From contig CAVTLC010000003.1 of the NCBI GenBank assembly GCA_963735445.1, positions 62,001 to 126,000 of the forward strand: a stretch of 64,000 nucleotides of DNA. Direction: 5' to 3'. Source of the DNA: AP-15 sp963735445 (GTDB taxonomy: Bacteria; Pseudomonadota; Alphaproteobacteria; ATCC43930; CGMCC-115725). Each line of letters opens with the position of its first letter. The first letter of the stretch is position 1. The notes below the pieces were generated by a model. The model ran no database searches. It saw nothing but the letters and a program-made list of their open reading frames with translations, and was not told where the DNA came from. Shown here piece after piece: positions 18,678 to 26,588 of this stretch. Position numbers and translations under genes: made by a program.

Positions 18678-19328
18678 GCCGGCGTTCGCTGCTCTGCTGT
18701 CAGAGACTGGCGCAGCCAAAGGGTCACCGCGATATGCCCGCGCTTGACCAAGGCCGTATTCCAGTCCTTGCAGAGCGGCGGCGGGCGCAGTCTGCGCAGA
18801 TCGGCTCCCGGCAACAACCCGGCGTATCGCGTCGCTTCGGCTTCTCCCGATTTGCTGGCGTCGAAGGCGAGCCAAACCATCCGGCTTCGGCGTCACCTCG
18901 GGTAGCCACTGCGCCCACCGCCCGATTGTCGCCACGCAAGAGATTCCGCAAGTCGCCAGCGACAGGGCGTCGAAAAGACCTTCGACCAGGATCAATGGTT
19001 CCGCTTTCCAGCCCCCAAGCACGCCGATTATCCCGTTACCCGGCCCGATCGTCAGCATTTTGTTCTGGCTTCGCACAACGCTCAGATAGCGGCCGTGGAC
19101 CGAGGCGAGTTTATCGTCGCGATCGCGCAAGCCCGCGATCACCGCTGCCCGGCCGCCGAAATCTGTATCGAAGCGAACCCCGGCGGCATTGGCGACGCCG
19201 ATCGGAATGCCACGCCGCTCGACATAGGTCTGTCCGGGGGTTCCTGCGAGCGGCACGGCGCCCGCGAGGAGTTCACAGGGCGTGTTGCCTGTTCCGGGCA
19301 TCCGCGGTGGATCGTCGTAGGAGCGCAT
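18674..19328 (-). pseudogene. Toprim-domain protein, one-base frameshift
   Basis: Primase-like protein of about 217 residues when repaired. The N-terminal half contains a conserved region YVERRGIPIG ... GGRAAVIAGL and then the Toprim glutamate motif ILVEGLFDALS. The C-terminal half continues in another frame as MVWLAFDASKSGEAEATRYA, the Toprim acidic block, and KDWNTALVKRG. The usual DxD reads DAS, so one acidic residue is replaced. The frames change between about 18862 and 18886; one extra base accounts for it. No zinc-finger or helicase domain is present, unlike phage primase-helicases. It starts the overlapping three-gene cassette. Confidence 0.7.
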
Positions 19329-19476
19329 CGGTGCTGCGGCTCAGCCTCGGTGGTGTCGAAAACAGGTGGAGTTGAGAGTGGTACGCCCCGAACAGATGAT
19401 TCATATCGTCGCCCCAGGCCAAAGCGGGGTCCAGGTCCGTCCCTGACCTGAACAGGGGCCTTATGTGAGCGGTTAT

Positions 19477-19504
19477 CCTGGTTCCCGCTTTCGCGGGAAT
19501 GATG
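19477..19504. repeat. Short dispersed palindromic repeat (REP-like)
   Basis: Contains TTCCCGC TTTC GCGGGAA, a 7-bp stem with a 4-base loop, embedded in CCTGG...ATGATGG. This consensus (its reverse complement reads like ATTCCCGCGAAAGCGGGAA) is a familiar intergenic repeat in proteobacteria. Only one copy is clear in this window. It lies just upstream of the N-formylglutamate amidohydrolase gene and makes an upstream extension of that reading frame unlikely to be coding. Confidence 0.6.
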
Positions 19505-19542
19505 GAAGAGTGGGTATTCAGTCTGAAAATCGTACCAGTACG

Positions 19543-20448
19543 ATGACAGTTTTGCTGCCGCAGATTAATCTTTCGCCGATGGACGGCGAAATCGCATACG
19601 GGATCATCGAGGTGCAGCGGCCGACGGCGGGGCGGCTGCCGTTGATTCTCGCCTCGCCGCATAGCGGGTCCGACTATCCGGTTGATTTTGTCGCAGCTTC
19701 ACGGCTCGATCCGTTGGCATTGCGGCGCTCGGAAGACAGTTTTGTCGACGAGTTGTTCGGTGCAGCACCCAGTTTGGGGGCGCCGCTGCTGGCGGCACGG
19801 TTTCCGCGCGCCTATCTCGACGTCAATCGCGAAGCCTATGAACTCGACCCGGCGATGTTTGCCGATGCGTTGCCGGGCTTTGTCAATACGGCTTCGCCGC
19901 GGGTGCGGATGGGTCTCGGGACAATCGCCCGCATCGTCGCCAGCGGCGAGGAGATCTATGCCGGCAAACTGCGCTTTACCGACGCACAGCGGCGGATCGA
20001 CCAACTCTATCATCCGTATCACCAAGCGCTCCGCCGACTGGTTGACGAGGCCGAGGCGTTGTTTGGCGGCTATCTGCTGGTCGATTGTCATTCGATGCCG
20101 TCCGCCGCCGGATCGATGTGCGGCTCGGGCGGGGCCGACATCGTGCTTGGCGATTGCCACGGCACCGCCTGCGCGCCAGCGATCCTCGAAGCCGCCCGTC
20201 GCTTTTTTGCCACCCGGGGATTCAACGTCGCGATCAATACGCCCTACGCCGGCGGGTTTACCACCGAGCATTACGGCGACCCGCGGCGCCGCCGACACGC
20301 CTTGCAAGTCGAGATCAACCGCGCTCTTTACATGGACGAGCGCCAGTACCGGCGAAAGCCGCGCTTTGCCAGGCTCGCGGCGGAACTGGCCGAGCTAGTG
20401 CGCGAGCTCGCCCGCACCGCCGAGGAATGTCTTTCCGAGGTCGACTGA
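19543..20448 (+). CDS. N-formylglutamate amidohydrolase family protein
   Basis: A 301-residue zinc amidohydrolase of the N-formylglutamate amidohydrolase family, whose model reaction releases formate and glutamate in the last step of one histidine pathway. Typical blocks are LILASPHSGSDYP, RFPRAYLDVNREAYELDP, YLLVDCHSMPS and NTPYAGGFTTEHYG. Start is uncertain: the ATG at 19543 and one at 19579 are possible, while the frame further upstream runs through a dispersed repeat. No hut genes are nearby, and the next gene is phenylalanine hydroxylase, so another N-acyl amino acid may be the true substrate. Confidence 0.87.
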   Translation: MTVLLPQINLSPMDGEIAYGIIEVQRPTAGRLPLILASPHSGSDYPVDFVAASRLDPLALRRSEDSFVDELFGAAPSLGAPLLAARFPRAYLDVNREAYELDPAMFADALPGFVNTASPRVRMGLGTIARIVASGEEIYAGKLRFTDAQRRIDQLYHPYHQALRRLVDEAEALFGGYLLVDCHSMPSAAGSMCGSGGADIVLGDCHGTACAPAILEAARRFFATRGFNVAINTPYAGGFTTEHYGDPRRRRHALQVEINRALYMDERQYRRKPRFARLAAELAELVRELARTAEECLSEVD

Positions 20449-20513
20449 ACCCGAGAGATTGATCCGCCGCACCGCCATTCTCACCTAAGAACAGAACGGG
20501 TGCGGAGCGATCG

Positions 20514-21512
20514 ATGAGCGCGGTTGGGCTGAAAGCGGCCCCGGACTTTACAATCGAGCAGAACTGGGACGCTTATACGGAGGAGGAACACGCGGTCTGG
20601 CGGCTGTTGTTTGAGCGCCAGCAAAAATTGCTAAAGCACCGCGCTTGCCGCGAATACCTCGACGGGCTCGCAGGGCTCGGGGTGGCGGCGGCCGGGATTC
20701 CCGATTTTCGCCGCCTCAGCGAAATTCTCGACCGCAGCACAGGCTGGCGCATTGTCGCGGTGCCGGGGCTGGTCCCGGACGAGGTATTTTTCGATCATCT
20801 GGCGCACCGACGGTTTCCGTCGACCTGCTTTATCCGCGGCCGCGATCAGCTCGATTATTTGCAAGAGCCCGATATTTTTCACGATATTTGCGGTCACGTG
20901 CCGTTGCTGATGAACCCGATCTTTGCCGATTACATGCAGGCTTACGGGAAGGGTGGACTCAAGGCGCAAGGCCTCGGCCACCTACAGCGCTTGGCGCGGC
21001 TTTACTGGTACACGGTCGAGTTCGGGCTGATTTCGACCCCGGACGGCTTGCGGATTTACGGATCGGGAATTTTGTCGTCTGCCGGCGAATCGGTTTATTG
21101 CCTCGAGGATGCGCGGCCGCACCGGCTGTGGTTCGACTTGCGCCGAGTCATGCGCACGCGATACCGGATCGACCGGTTTCAGGACACCTATTTCGTGATC
21201 GAGGATTTCGAGCAACTGTTTGACGCAACCCGCCCCGACTTCACGGGCATCTATCGCGAGGTCTCGGCACTCCCCGATTTGGATCCCGATCAGCTGACCG
21301 AAGCCGACCGGCGGTATAGTCGACCGGCGGCGCGGGCGTGTTCCGGATGGGTAAAAAAATGGGCCGAAGCAATCGCTCGGCCCAAGTTTAGGGAGGAAAC
21401 GCCTAGAAGACGTACGGTAAGACCACAACCGGCGATCGTTACCGCACTGCACAATTTAGTGCGCGCCGCCGGTATGTCAAGCCGGTTTTTTCGAAGCGCC
21501 TGTTGTGATTGA
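20514..21512 (+). CDS. phhA: Phenylalanine 4-monooxygenase; C-terminal tail doubtful
   Basis: Pterin-dependent phenylalanine hydroxylase, converting Phe to Tyr. The iron-binding histidines are in FHDICGHVPLL and the glutamate in WYTVEFGL; the surrounding FPSTCFIRGRDQLDYLQEPD is also typical. The catalytic domain ends by about residue 265. The remaining ~65 residues do not look like the family. A one-base correction near 21312-21316 would end the protein at a TAA at 21352-21354 (279 residues, a normal length), just before a strong hairpin. It starts 65 bases after the N-formylglutamate amidohydrolase gene and may share its transcript. Confidence 0.92.
   Translation: MSAVGLKAAPDFTIEQNWDAYTEEEHAVWRLLFERQQKLLKHRACREYLDGLAGLGVAAAGIPDFRRLSEILDRSTGWRIVAVPGLVPDEVFFDHLAHRRFPSTCFIRGRDQLDYLQEPDIFHDICGHVPLLMNPIFADYMQAYGKGGLKAQGLGHLQRLARLYWYTVEFGLISTPDGLRIYGSGILSSAGESVYCLEDARPHRLWFDLRRVMRTRYRIDRFQDTYFVIEDFEQLFDATRPDFTGIYREVSALPDLDPDQLTEADRRYSRPAARACSGWVKKWAEAIARPKFREETPRRRTVRPQPAIVTALHNLVRAAGMSSRFFRSACCD
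21360..21384. terminator. GC-rich hairpin at 3' end of phhA, bidirectional terminator or structured RNA
   Basis: Inverted repeat TGGGCCGA / TCGGCCCA with a 9-base loop, directly preceded by seven A on the plus strand. Read on the minus strand it is a textbook intrinsic terminator (GC stem followed by seven T). On the plus strand the stem is followed by AAGTTTAGGGAGGAAACGCC, and a 10-codon frame MGRSNRSAQV runs through it from 21359. Confidence 0.55.
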
Positions 21513-21778
21513 GAATTCACGTTTAGATCAGTCATTTACCTGAAGTGGGTGGCGGTGCGTCCAGTGCGACGCACAACTGACAGATTTTGGACGCGCTGCG
21601 AAATCCGCCTCATCGCGTGGCGGCGCTCGCGCCGATTATCGCTGCGGGTTGTTCAAGGCTGTAGATTGTTCAATGGCCGTGCGCCGGTCGAACCCGGTAG
21701 GCCTTTAGAATCAATCCTCTGCGGGAACTATTGCGTCCCGTAAGCGTTGGCCGGTTCAGCTCATAACAGGAATTAAAG

Positions 21779-23251
21779 ATGACGGAGGAGACGATCACCT
21801 CGGCCGGTAAACGCGCCGTCAAAACGCAACCATCGGGGGCAGAAGCGAATCCTAAACGCGCGCGGCCCACTAGCCGCCGGCTGATCGTCGCCTCGAACCG
21901 GGTCGCGGTAGACGCCGACAAGCACGATTCAGGGGGCTTGGCGGTGGCGTTGCGCGCCGCACTCGAAAACGCTGGCGGCGTTTGGTTTGGCTGGAGCGGC
22001 AAAGTCGCAGAAGATTCGTCAGCCGGCGAGCTGAATACGGTCAAGCGGGGTCGGCTCACCTATGCAACCGTTGATCTGTCCCAGCGCGATTTTGACGAAT
22101 ATTACCTCGGCTTTGCCAACCGGGTTCTGTGGCCACTATTTCATCTGCGGGCGGGTCTCGTCGGCTATTCGCGGCAAGACTTTGCCGCGTATATGCGGGT
22201 CAACCGTTGCTTTGCACATTCGTTGGCCCCGTTGCTGCTGCCCGACGACCAGGTCTGGGTTCACGACTATCATATGATCCCGCTCGGCCGCGAGCTGCGA
22301 CGTCTCAACCAAAACCAGCCCCTCGGCTTCTTCCTGCACACGCCGTTCCCGCCGGCGGAGTTGTTGCGCGTGCTGCCGAATCACCGCGATCTGGTTGAGG
22401 CGCTGTGCGCTTATGATCTGGTCGGGTTTCAGACCCAGTCCGATCTGCATGGTTTTTCCGATTACCTGCTGCGTTGGGCCGGCGCGGAAGACCTTGGGCG
22501 TGGTGTCTTTCGGGCTTTCGGCAGAATTGTCCGCGCTCGGGTGTTCGCGATCGGGATCGACGCAGCCGCGGTTTCGCGCCTCGCCGCCGCCGCTGATTCG
22601 AGCCGCCACATGCAGCGGTTGCGGCAGAGCCTCGTCAACCGGACGCTGATGATTGGGGTCGATCGGCTTGATTATTCAAAGGGTCTCCCGGCCCGGTTTG
22701 CCGCCTTCGAGCAACTGCTGAAGGCCTATCCGGAAACACGCCGGCGTATCGTTTTTATGCAGATAGCACCGCCATCGCGCTCCGAAGTCCCGGAATATCA
22801 GGAGATCCGCCGTGTCCTCGCGGCCTCGGCCGGCAATATCAACGGGCGCTACAGTGAATTCGACTGGACGCCGTTGCGCTATATCAATAAGAGCTTTGGC
22901 CATCGAATCCTGACAGGGTTTTTGCGGGCTGCGCGGATTGGGCTCGTTACGCCGTTGCGGGACGGCATGAATCTTGTGGCGAAAGAGTACGTCGCCTCGC
23001 AGCCGGCGGAAGATCCCGGCGTGCTGGTGCTGTCTTGCTTCGCCGGGGCGGCGCAGGAGTTGGGTGAAGCGGTGCTGGTCAACCCGCACGATGTCGAAGG
23101 CATGGCCGAGGGCATCCACCAGGGACTGACCATGTCGCTCGGCGAACGCAAGGAGCGGTGGACGGCGATGATGGCGACCATCGAGCGCAATGACATTACC
23201 CATTGGCGTGAGAGCTTTATCGCCGCCTTGTCGGCGAGCGGCGCCGACTAA
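21779..23251 (+). CDS. otsA: Alpha,alpha-trehalose-phosphate synthase (UDP-forming)
   Basis: A 490-residue GT20 glycosyltransferase that makes trehalose-6-phosphate from UDP-glucose and glucose-6-phosphate. Signature blocks are VWVHDYHMIPLG, GFFLHTPFPP, GVDRLDYSKGLP and LRDGMNLVAKEYVA. A lysine/arginine-rich N-terminal ~35 residues precedes the usual start of the domain (RRLIVASNRVAV). There is no otsB phosphatase in the window. The stop codon overlaps the glk start as TAATG, so glucokinase is translationally coupled and could supply the glucose-6-phosphate acceptor. Trehalose suggests protection from osmotic or drying stress. Confidence 0.95.
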   Translation: MTEETITSAGKRAVKTQPSGAEANPKRARPTSRRLIVASNRVAVDADKHDSGGLAVALRAALENAGGVWFGWSGKVAEDSSAGELNTVKRGRLTYATVDLSQRDFDEYYLGFANRVLWPLFHLRAGLVGYSRQDFAAYMRVNRCFAHSLAPLLLPDDQVWVHDYHMIPLGRELRRLNQNQPLGFFLHTPFPPAELLRVLPNHRDLVEALCAYDLVGFQTQSDLHGFSDYLLRWAGAEDLGRGVFRAFGRIVRARVFAIGIDAAAVSRLAAAADSSRHMQRLRQSLVNRTLMIGVDRLDYSKGLPARFAAFEQLLKAYPETRRRIVFMQIAPPSRSEVPEYQEIRRVLAASAGNINGRYSEFDWTPLRYINKSFGHRILTGFLRAARIGLVTPLRDGMNLVAKEYVASQPAEDPGVLVLSCFAGAAQELGEAVLVNPHDVEGMAEGIHQGLTMSLGERKERWTAMMATIERNDITHWRESFIAALSASGAD

Positions 23252-24229
23252 TGGCAACCCCAGGGGGTGAGGGGAACGAGCCTGAAACTCGGCTCGTGGG
23301 CGATATTGGGGCCACCAACGCGCGCTTTGGTCTCGTGTCTCGCGATGGCGCCATCCTGAATTGGCGTACCTATCCGTGTGCGAATTACCCGACCATCGAT
23401 GACGCCCTCGCCGAATACCTGGGCGATCGAGGCGGCTTTCCGATGCCGCGTCAGGCGGCGATTGCGATCGCCTCGGCGATTACCGGCGATCGGGTGGCGA
23501 TGACCAACCATCCCTGGAGCTTTTCGATCTCGGCATTGCGACAGCACTTTGCCTTTGAGCGGCTTGAGGTGATCAACGATTTTACCGCTCAGGCGCTGGC
23601 GCTCCCCCGGCTCGGCCCCGCGGATCGAATTGCTGTCGGGGGCGGAACCGCGGTCCCAGGCACCCCCTTGGCGGTGCTTAGGTCCGGGATCGGGGCTCGG
23701 CGTGTCCGGCCTGGTTCCCAATGGCGCCCGTTGGCTGGCGCTGACCGGGGAGGGCGGGCATGCAACGATGGCGGCGGCGGACGACCGCGAGAGCGCGGTT
23801 CTTGGCTATCTGCGCCACCGTTTGGACCACGTCTCGGCCGAGCGCGTGCTGTCCGGGCCGGGGCTCGTCAACCTCTATAACACGCTAACGGCGATCGATG
23901 GGGTTCCGTCAAAGGGCTACGCCGCGGCCCAGATAACCGATCTCGGCATGCGCGGCGAGGATCAGGTCTGCGTCGAGGCGACTGCGATGTTCTGCGCCAT
24001 GCTGGGCACCGTCGCCGGAAATCTGGCATTGACACTGGGAGCGCGTGGCGGGGTTTTTATCGCGGGTGGGATCGTGCCGCGGCTTGGCCAATATTTTGTC
24101 GATTCGCGGTTTCGCGAGCGCTTTGCGGCAAAAGGCCGGTTCGAATCCTATCTCGCGGCGATTCCGACTTATGTCGTGACACACCCGCTCGCCGCGTTTC
24201 TCGGCTGCGCCGCCCTGCTGGCTGACTGA
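23251..24229 (+). pseudogene. glk: Glucokinase, one-base frameshift
   Basis: Bacterial-type glucokinase (ROK-unrelated Glk family) that phosphorylates glucose with ATP. The N-terminal part has VGDIGATNARFGLV (phosphate binding) and VINDFTAQALAL (catalytic Asp); the C-terminal part lies in another frame with GPGSGLGVSGLVP, LTGEGGHATMA and GGVFIAGGIVPRL. Removing one base from CTTA at 23678-23681 joins LAVL to GPGSGLG and restores 325 residues, the normal length. It is coupled to otsA by a TAATG overlap. Since both halves are well conserved on each side of the break, sequencing error is more likely than gene loss. Confidence 0.9.
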
Positions 24230-24240
24230 AGTCGCCAAAG

Positions 24241-24483
24241 ATGCCCACACTGGGATCGAATATTGTTGATCGGCGCGTGGCGCAGAGCCCGACACCCCCG
24301 CTTCCGCCGGGAACGCCGCCGCAGCCGCCTCCCGATCCTGATCGCCCGCTGCCGATTGACGAGCCGCCAACTCCAGTGCCGGTCCCGCCGACCGAACCGC
24401 CGCCACCCCCGGTCAACGAGCCGCCGCAACGATCCGTCATGAGCCGCGCCCGGCAAGATGCAGACCCGCCACCCCGGCGATGA
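24241..24483 (+). CDS. Proline-rich small protein (uncertain)
   Basis: An 80-codon frame, over a third proline, with blocks such as PPLPPGTPPQPPPDP and PVPVPPTEPPPPP. It begins 11 bases after the glk stop. Short proline-rich proteins of this kind do occur in alphaproteobacteria, but a low-complexity GC-rich spacer would give the same appearance. It runs 47 bases into the 3' end of the convergent SMR gene, and no ribosome site stands out. No function is proposed. Confidence 0.35.
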   Translation: MPTLGSNIVDRRVAQSPTPPLPPGTPPQPPPDPDRPLPIDEPPTPVPVPPTEPPPPPVNEPPQRSVMSRARQDADPPPRR

Positions 24484-24760
24484 TCAATCCCAGCGACAAC
24501 AGCTTCCAGATGCCGGCGGGTTCGCCAAACCACACAATCCCGATTGCTGCGACGAGCGCTGTCCCCACCCCCGACCAAATCGCATAGGCTGTCGACAAAT
24601 CGATTCCACGCAATGCCCAAGACAGCACCACAAAGCTCGACAGATAACAGACCACCACGACAGCCGCAGGAAGCGGGCGGGTAAACCCGTCGGAGAGCTT
24701 CAATGCCGTGGTCCCGCTGATTTCCAGCAAAATGGCGGCCGCGAGAAAAAAAGCACTCAT
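24437..24760 (-). CDS. Small multidrug resistance (SMR) family transporter
   Basis: A 107-residue, four-helix membrane protein of the SMR family (EmrE/QacE-like), which works as a dimer exporting cationic compounds in exchange for protons. The essential glutamate is in helix 1 (AAAILLEISGTTALKLSDGF), and the conserved YAIWSGVGTAL is in helix 3. I chose the ATG at 24760 rather than an upstream frame start because MSAFFLAAAILLE begins exactly where family members begin. It is divergent from the D-glutamate operon, with 95 bases between them. Confidence 0.9.
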   Translation of the reverse strand: MSAFFLAAAILLEISGTTALKLSDGFTRPLPAAVVVVCYLSSFVVLSWALRGIDLSTAYAIWSGVGTALVAAIGIVWFGEPAGIWKLLSLGLIIAGVAGLHLAGRGS

Positions 24761-24855
24761 ACGGAAAAACCCTCGAGCGGTCTCGTCGCTGGCCACTGTT
24801 TTGACGACAGTCGCCGATCAGCGGTAAGATTTTTGATCGGGAATGGGATCGTGTC

Positions 24856-25656
24856 ATGAGCGCCACAACTGACCGAAGCATCAAAGCCGGCGCGCGCGAG
24901 CGCCGGAGAATTCGCGACGAAGGGTTCAATGGCTCAACCGCCGGGCTCGCAGCGGGCAATGTGCAGGCCAACCTGGTGATTTTGCCGAAGGCCCTCGCGC
25001 ATGATTTCCTGCGTTTTGCGCAGGCCAACCCAAAGCCCTGCCCGGTCTTGGCGGTCTCGGAACCGGGCGACCCGCATCTGCCAGCGCTCGGCGAGGACCT
25101 CGACATCCGCACCGATCTACCGAAATACCGCGTGTGGCGCTATGGCGAGCTGGTTGAGGAGCCGGCCGATGTCCGCGATGTCTGGCGCGATGATCTCGTC
25201 AGTTTCGCCCTTGGCTGCTCGTTTTCGTTCGAGCAGGCGATGGTCGAGGAGGGGATCGAACTCCGTCACATGACGTGCGGCTCCAATGTCCCGATGTACC
25301 GCACCAATATTCGCTGCGTGCCGGCCGGCTCGTTTGCCGGTCCTCTTGTCGTGTCGATGCGGCCGCTAAGCCCCGGCGATGCGATCCGCGCAATCCAGAT
25401 CACCTCGCGCTTTCCGTCGGTGCATGGCGCGCCGGTTCATCTCGGCCTACCAGAGGCGATTGGGATCGGCAGTTTGGACCGGCCGGACTACGGCGATGCA
25501 GTGCCGGTGCATGCCGGCGAATTGCCGGTATTCTGGGCCTGCGGGGTCACTCCGCAAGCGGTCATCGCCGAAGCCGAGCCCGAGTTCTGCATAACCCACG
25601 CACCGGGCTCAATGCTGATCACTGATCTCCTGAACGCCAAGCTCGCCAGCCTTTAG
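24856..25656 (+). CDS. DUF1445 / YcsI-type putative hydro-lyase (D-glutamate cyclase-like)
   Basis: A 266-residue protein of the DUF1445 family (YcsI; annotated putative hydro-lyase). Recognisable segments are QANLVILPKALAHDFLRFAQ, PKYRVWRYGELVEEP, DDLVSFALGCSFSFEQAM, and CITHAPGSMLITDL at the C-terminus. In mammals one protein (DGLUCY) contains this domain fused to DUF4392 and converts D-glutamate to 5-oxo-D-proline. Here the DUF4392 gene follows 11 bases later and then murL-murD2, so a D-glutamate-related task is strongly suggested. It is the first gene of the operon. Confidence 0.88.
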   Translation: MSATTDRSIKAGARERRRIRDEGFNGSTAGLAAGNVQANLVILPKALAHDFLRFAQANPKPCPVLAVSEPGDPHLPALGEDLDIRTDLPKYRVWRYGELVEEPADVRDVWRDDLVSFALGCSFSFEQAMVEEGIELRHMTCGSNVPMYRTNIRCVPAGSFAGPLVVSMRPLSPGDAIRAIQITSRFPSVHGAPVHLGLPEAIGIGSLDRPDYGDAVPVHAGELPVFWACGVTPQAVIAEAEPEFCITHAPGSMLITDLLNAKLASL

Positions 25657-25667
25657 CGCCTCTCGAC

Positions 25668-26588
25668 ATGTCAACGCCGGCTGCGGCACAGGCGCTGGTC
25701 GACCGCATCGAACAGGTCGTGCAGACTGAAATCGGACGCAATATCGACGCGCTGTGCGCGGCGACGCGCGGCGGGTTGTGGCGGGCCGCATCGGCATTGG
25801 CCGCGACCCACTCCTGTCATGTCGGACTGATCACCGGGTTTTTCGTACCGCAGGGCTCGCCGCCGGCGGCCGAAACCGATGGCCCGGTCGGGGCCGCGCT
25901 GCTGGCCCGTGGGCTCGCCGAGATCGGTGTCCCGTGCCGGCTTGCCACCGATGAGCCCTGCCGCAACGCCTGTGCGGTCGCGTTAAACGTGGCAGGCGTT
26001 CCGAAGGTCCCAATCGACGCCATCGCGGTCGATGCACCGCTGGCATCGTTGATCGAGACCTGGCGTACCGCGGGGATCACCCACGCCCTGTCGATCGAAC
26101 GCTGCGGGCGCAGCCGTGATGGCAGCCCGCGCAATATGCGCGGCGAGGACATCAGCCCGCATACCGCACCGCTTGACGACCTCTTTGCCGCTGGGCCGTG
26201 GGATACGATCGCGATCGGCGATGGCGGCAATGAAATCGGCATGGGCGCCTTGCCGCGGGACCTGATTGCGCGCCATGTCGCGCACGGCGAGACGATCGGG
26301 TGCGTGACACCCGCGCGTCAGCTGATTGTGGCTGGCGTGTCGCATTGGGGCGCCTATGCGCTGCTCGGCGCACTCGCGGTCTTCCGCGAGGAGTGGCGGG
26401 ACAGGCTATTGCGCTGCCTCGATGAAAAGCTCGACCGGCAAATTCTCGAAACCATGTTGCGTGACGGGCCTGCGGTCGACGGTGTCTCGCGGCGGCAGGC
26501 GCCGACGATCGACAATTTCGACCTTGCCTTTCATCACGAGAAATTACGGCTGGTGCGCCGGCTCGCCGAGGGCGAGCATGTCGTTTAG
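25668..26588 (+). CDS. DUF4392 D-glutamate cyclase-like protein
   Basis: A 306-residue DUF4392 protein. Typical blocks are LITGFFVP, IERCGRSRDGSPRNMRGEDI, TIAIGDGGNEIGMG and VSHWGAYALLGAL. The homologous half of mammalian DGLUCY dehydrates D-glutamate to 5-oxo-D-proline, so the predicted role is removal of free D-glutamate, perhaps released by wall turnover. The gene overlaps murL by 11 bases. This arrangement divides the two mammalian domains between adjacent bacterial genes. Confidence 0.88.
   Translation: MSTPAAAQALVDRIEQVVQTEIGRNIDALCAATRGGLWRAASALAATHSCHVGLITGFFVPQGSPPAAETDGPVGAALLARGLAEIGVPCRLATDEPCRNACAVALNVAGVPKVPIDAIAVDAPLASLIETWRTAGITHALSIERCGRSRDGSPRNMRGEDISPHTAPLDDLFAAGPWDTIAIGDGGNEIGMGALPRDLIARHVAHGETIGCVTPARQLIVAGVSHWGAYALLGALAVFREEWRDRLLRCLDEKLDRQILETMLRDGPAVDGVSRRQAPTIDNFDLAFHHEKLRLVRRLAEGEHVV

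Noticed and set aside
24138..24160. tRNA T-arm-like sequence GGTTCGAATCC
   Set aside because: It lies within the well-conserved glk coding sequence (GRFESYLA), with no acceptor or anticodon arm at suitable distance.
23251..24229. Two separate small sugar-kinase-like genes
   Set aside because: Each part holds complementary halves of one glucokinase, and removing one base near 23680 gives a normal 325-residue protein.
24057..25112. A glycine-rich 351-codon minus-strand frame
   Set aside because: It is the antisense of glk, the proline-rich stretch, the SMR gene and the DUF1445 gene; its composition follows from GC-rich codons on the other strand.
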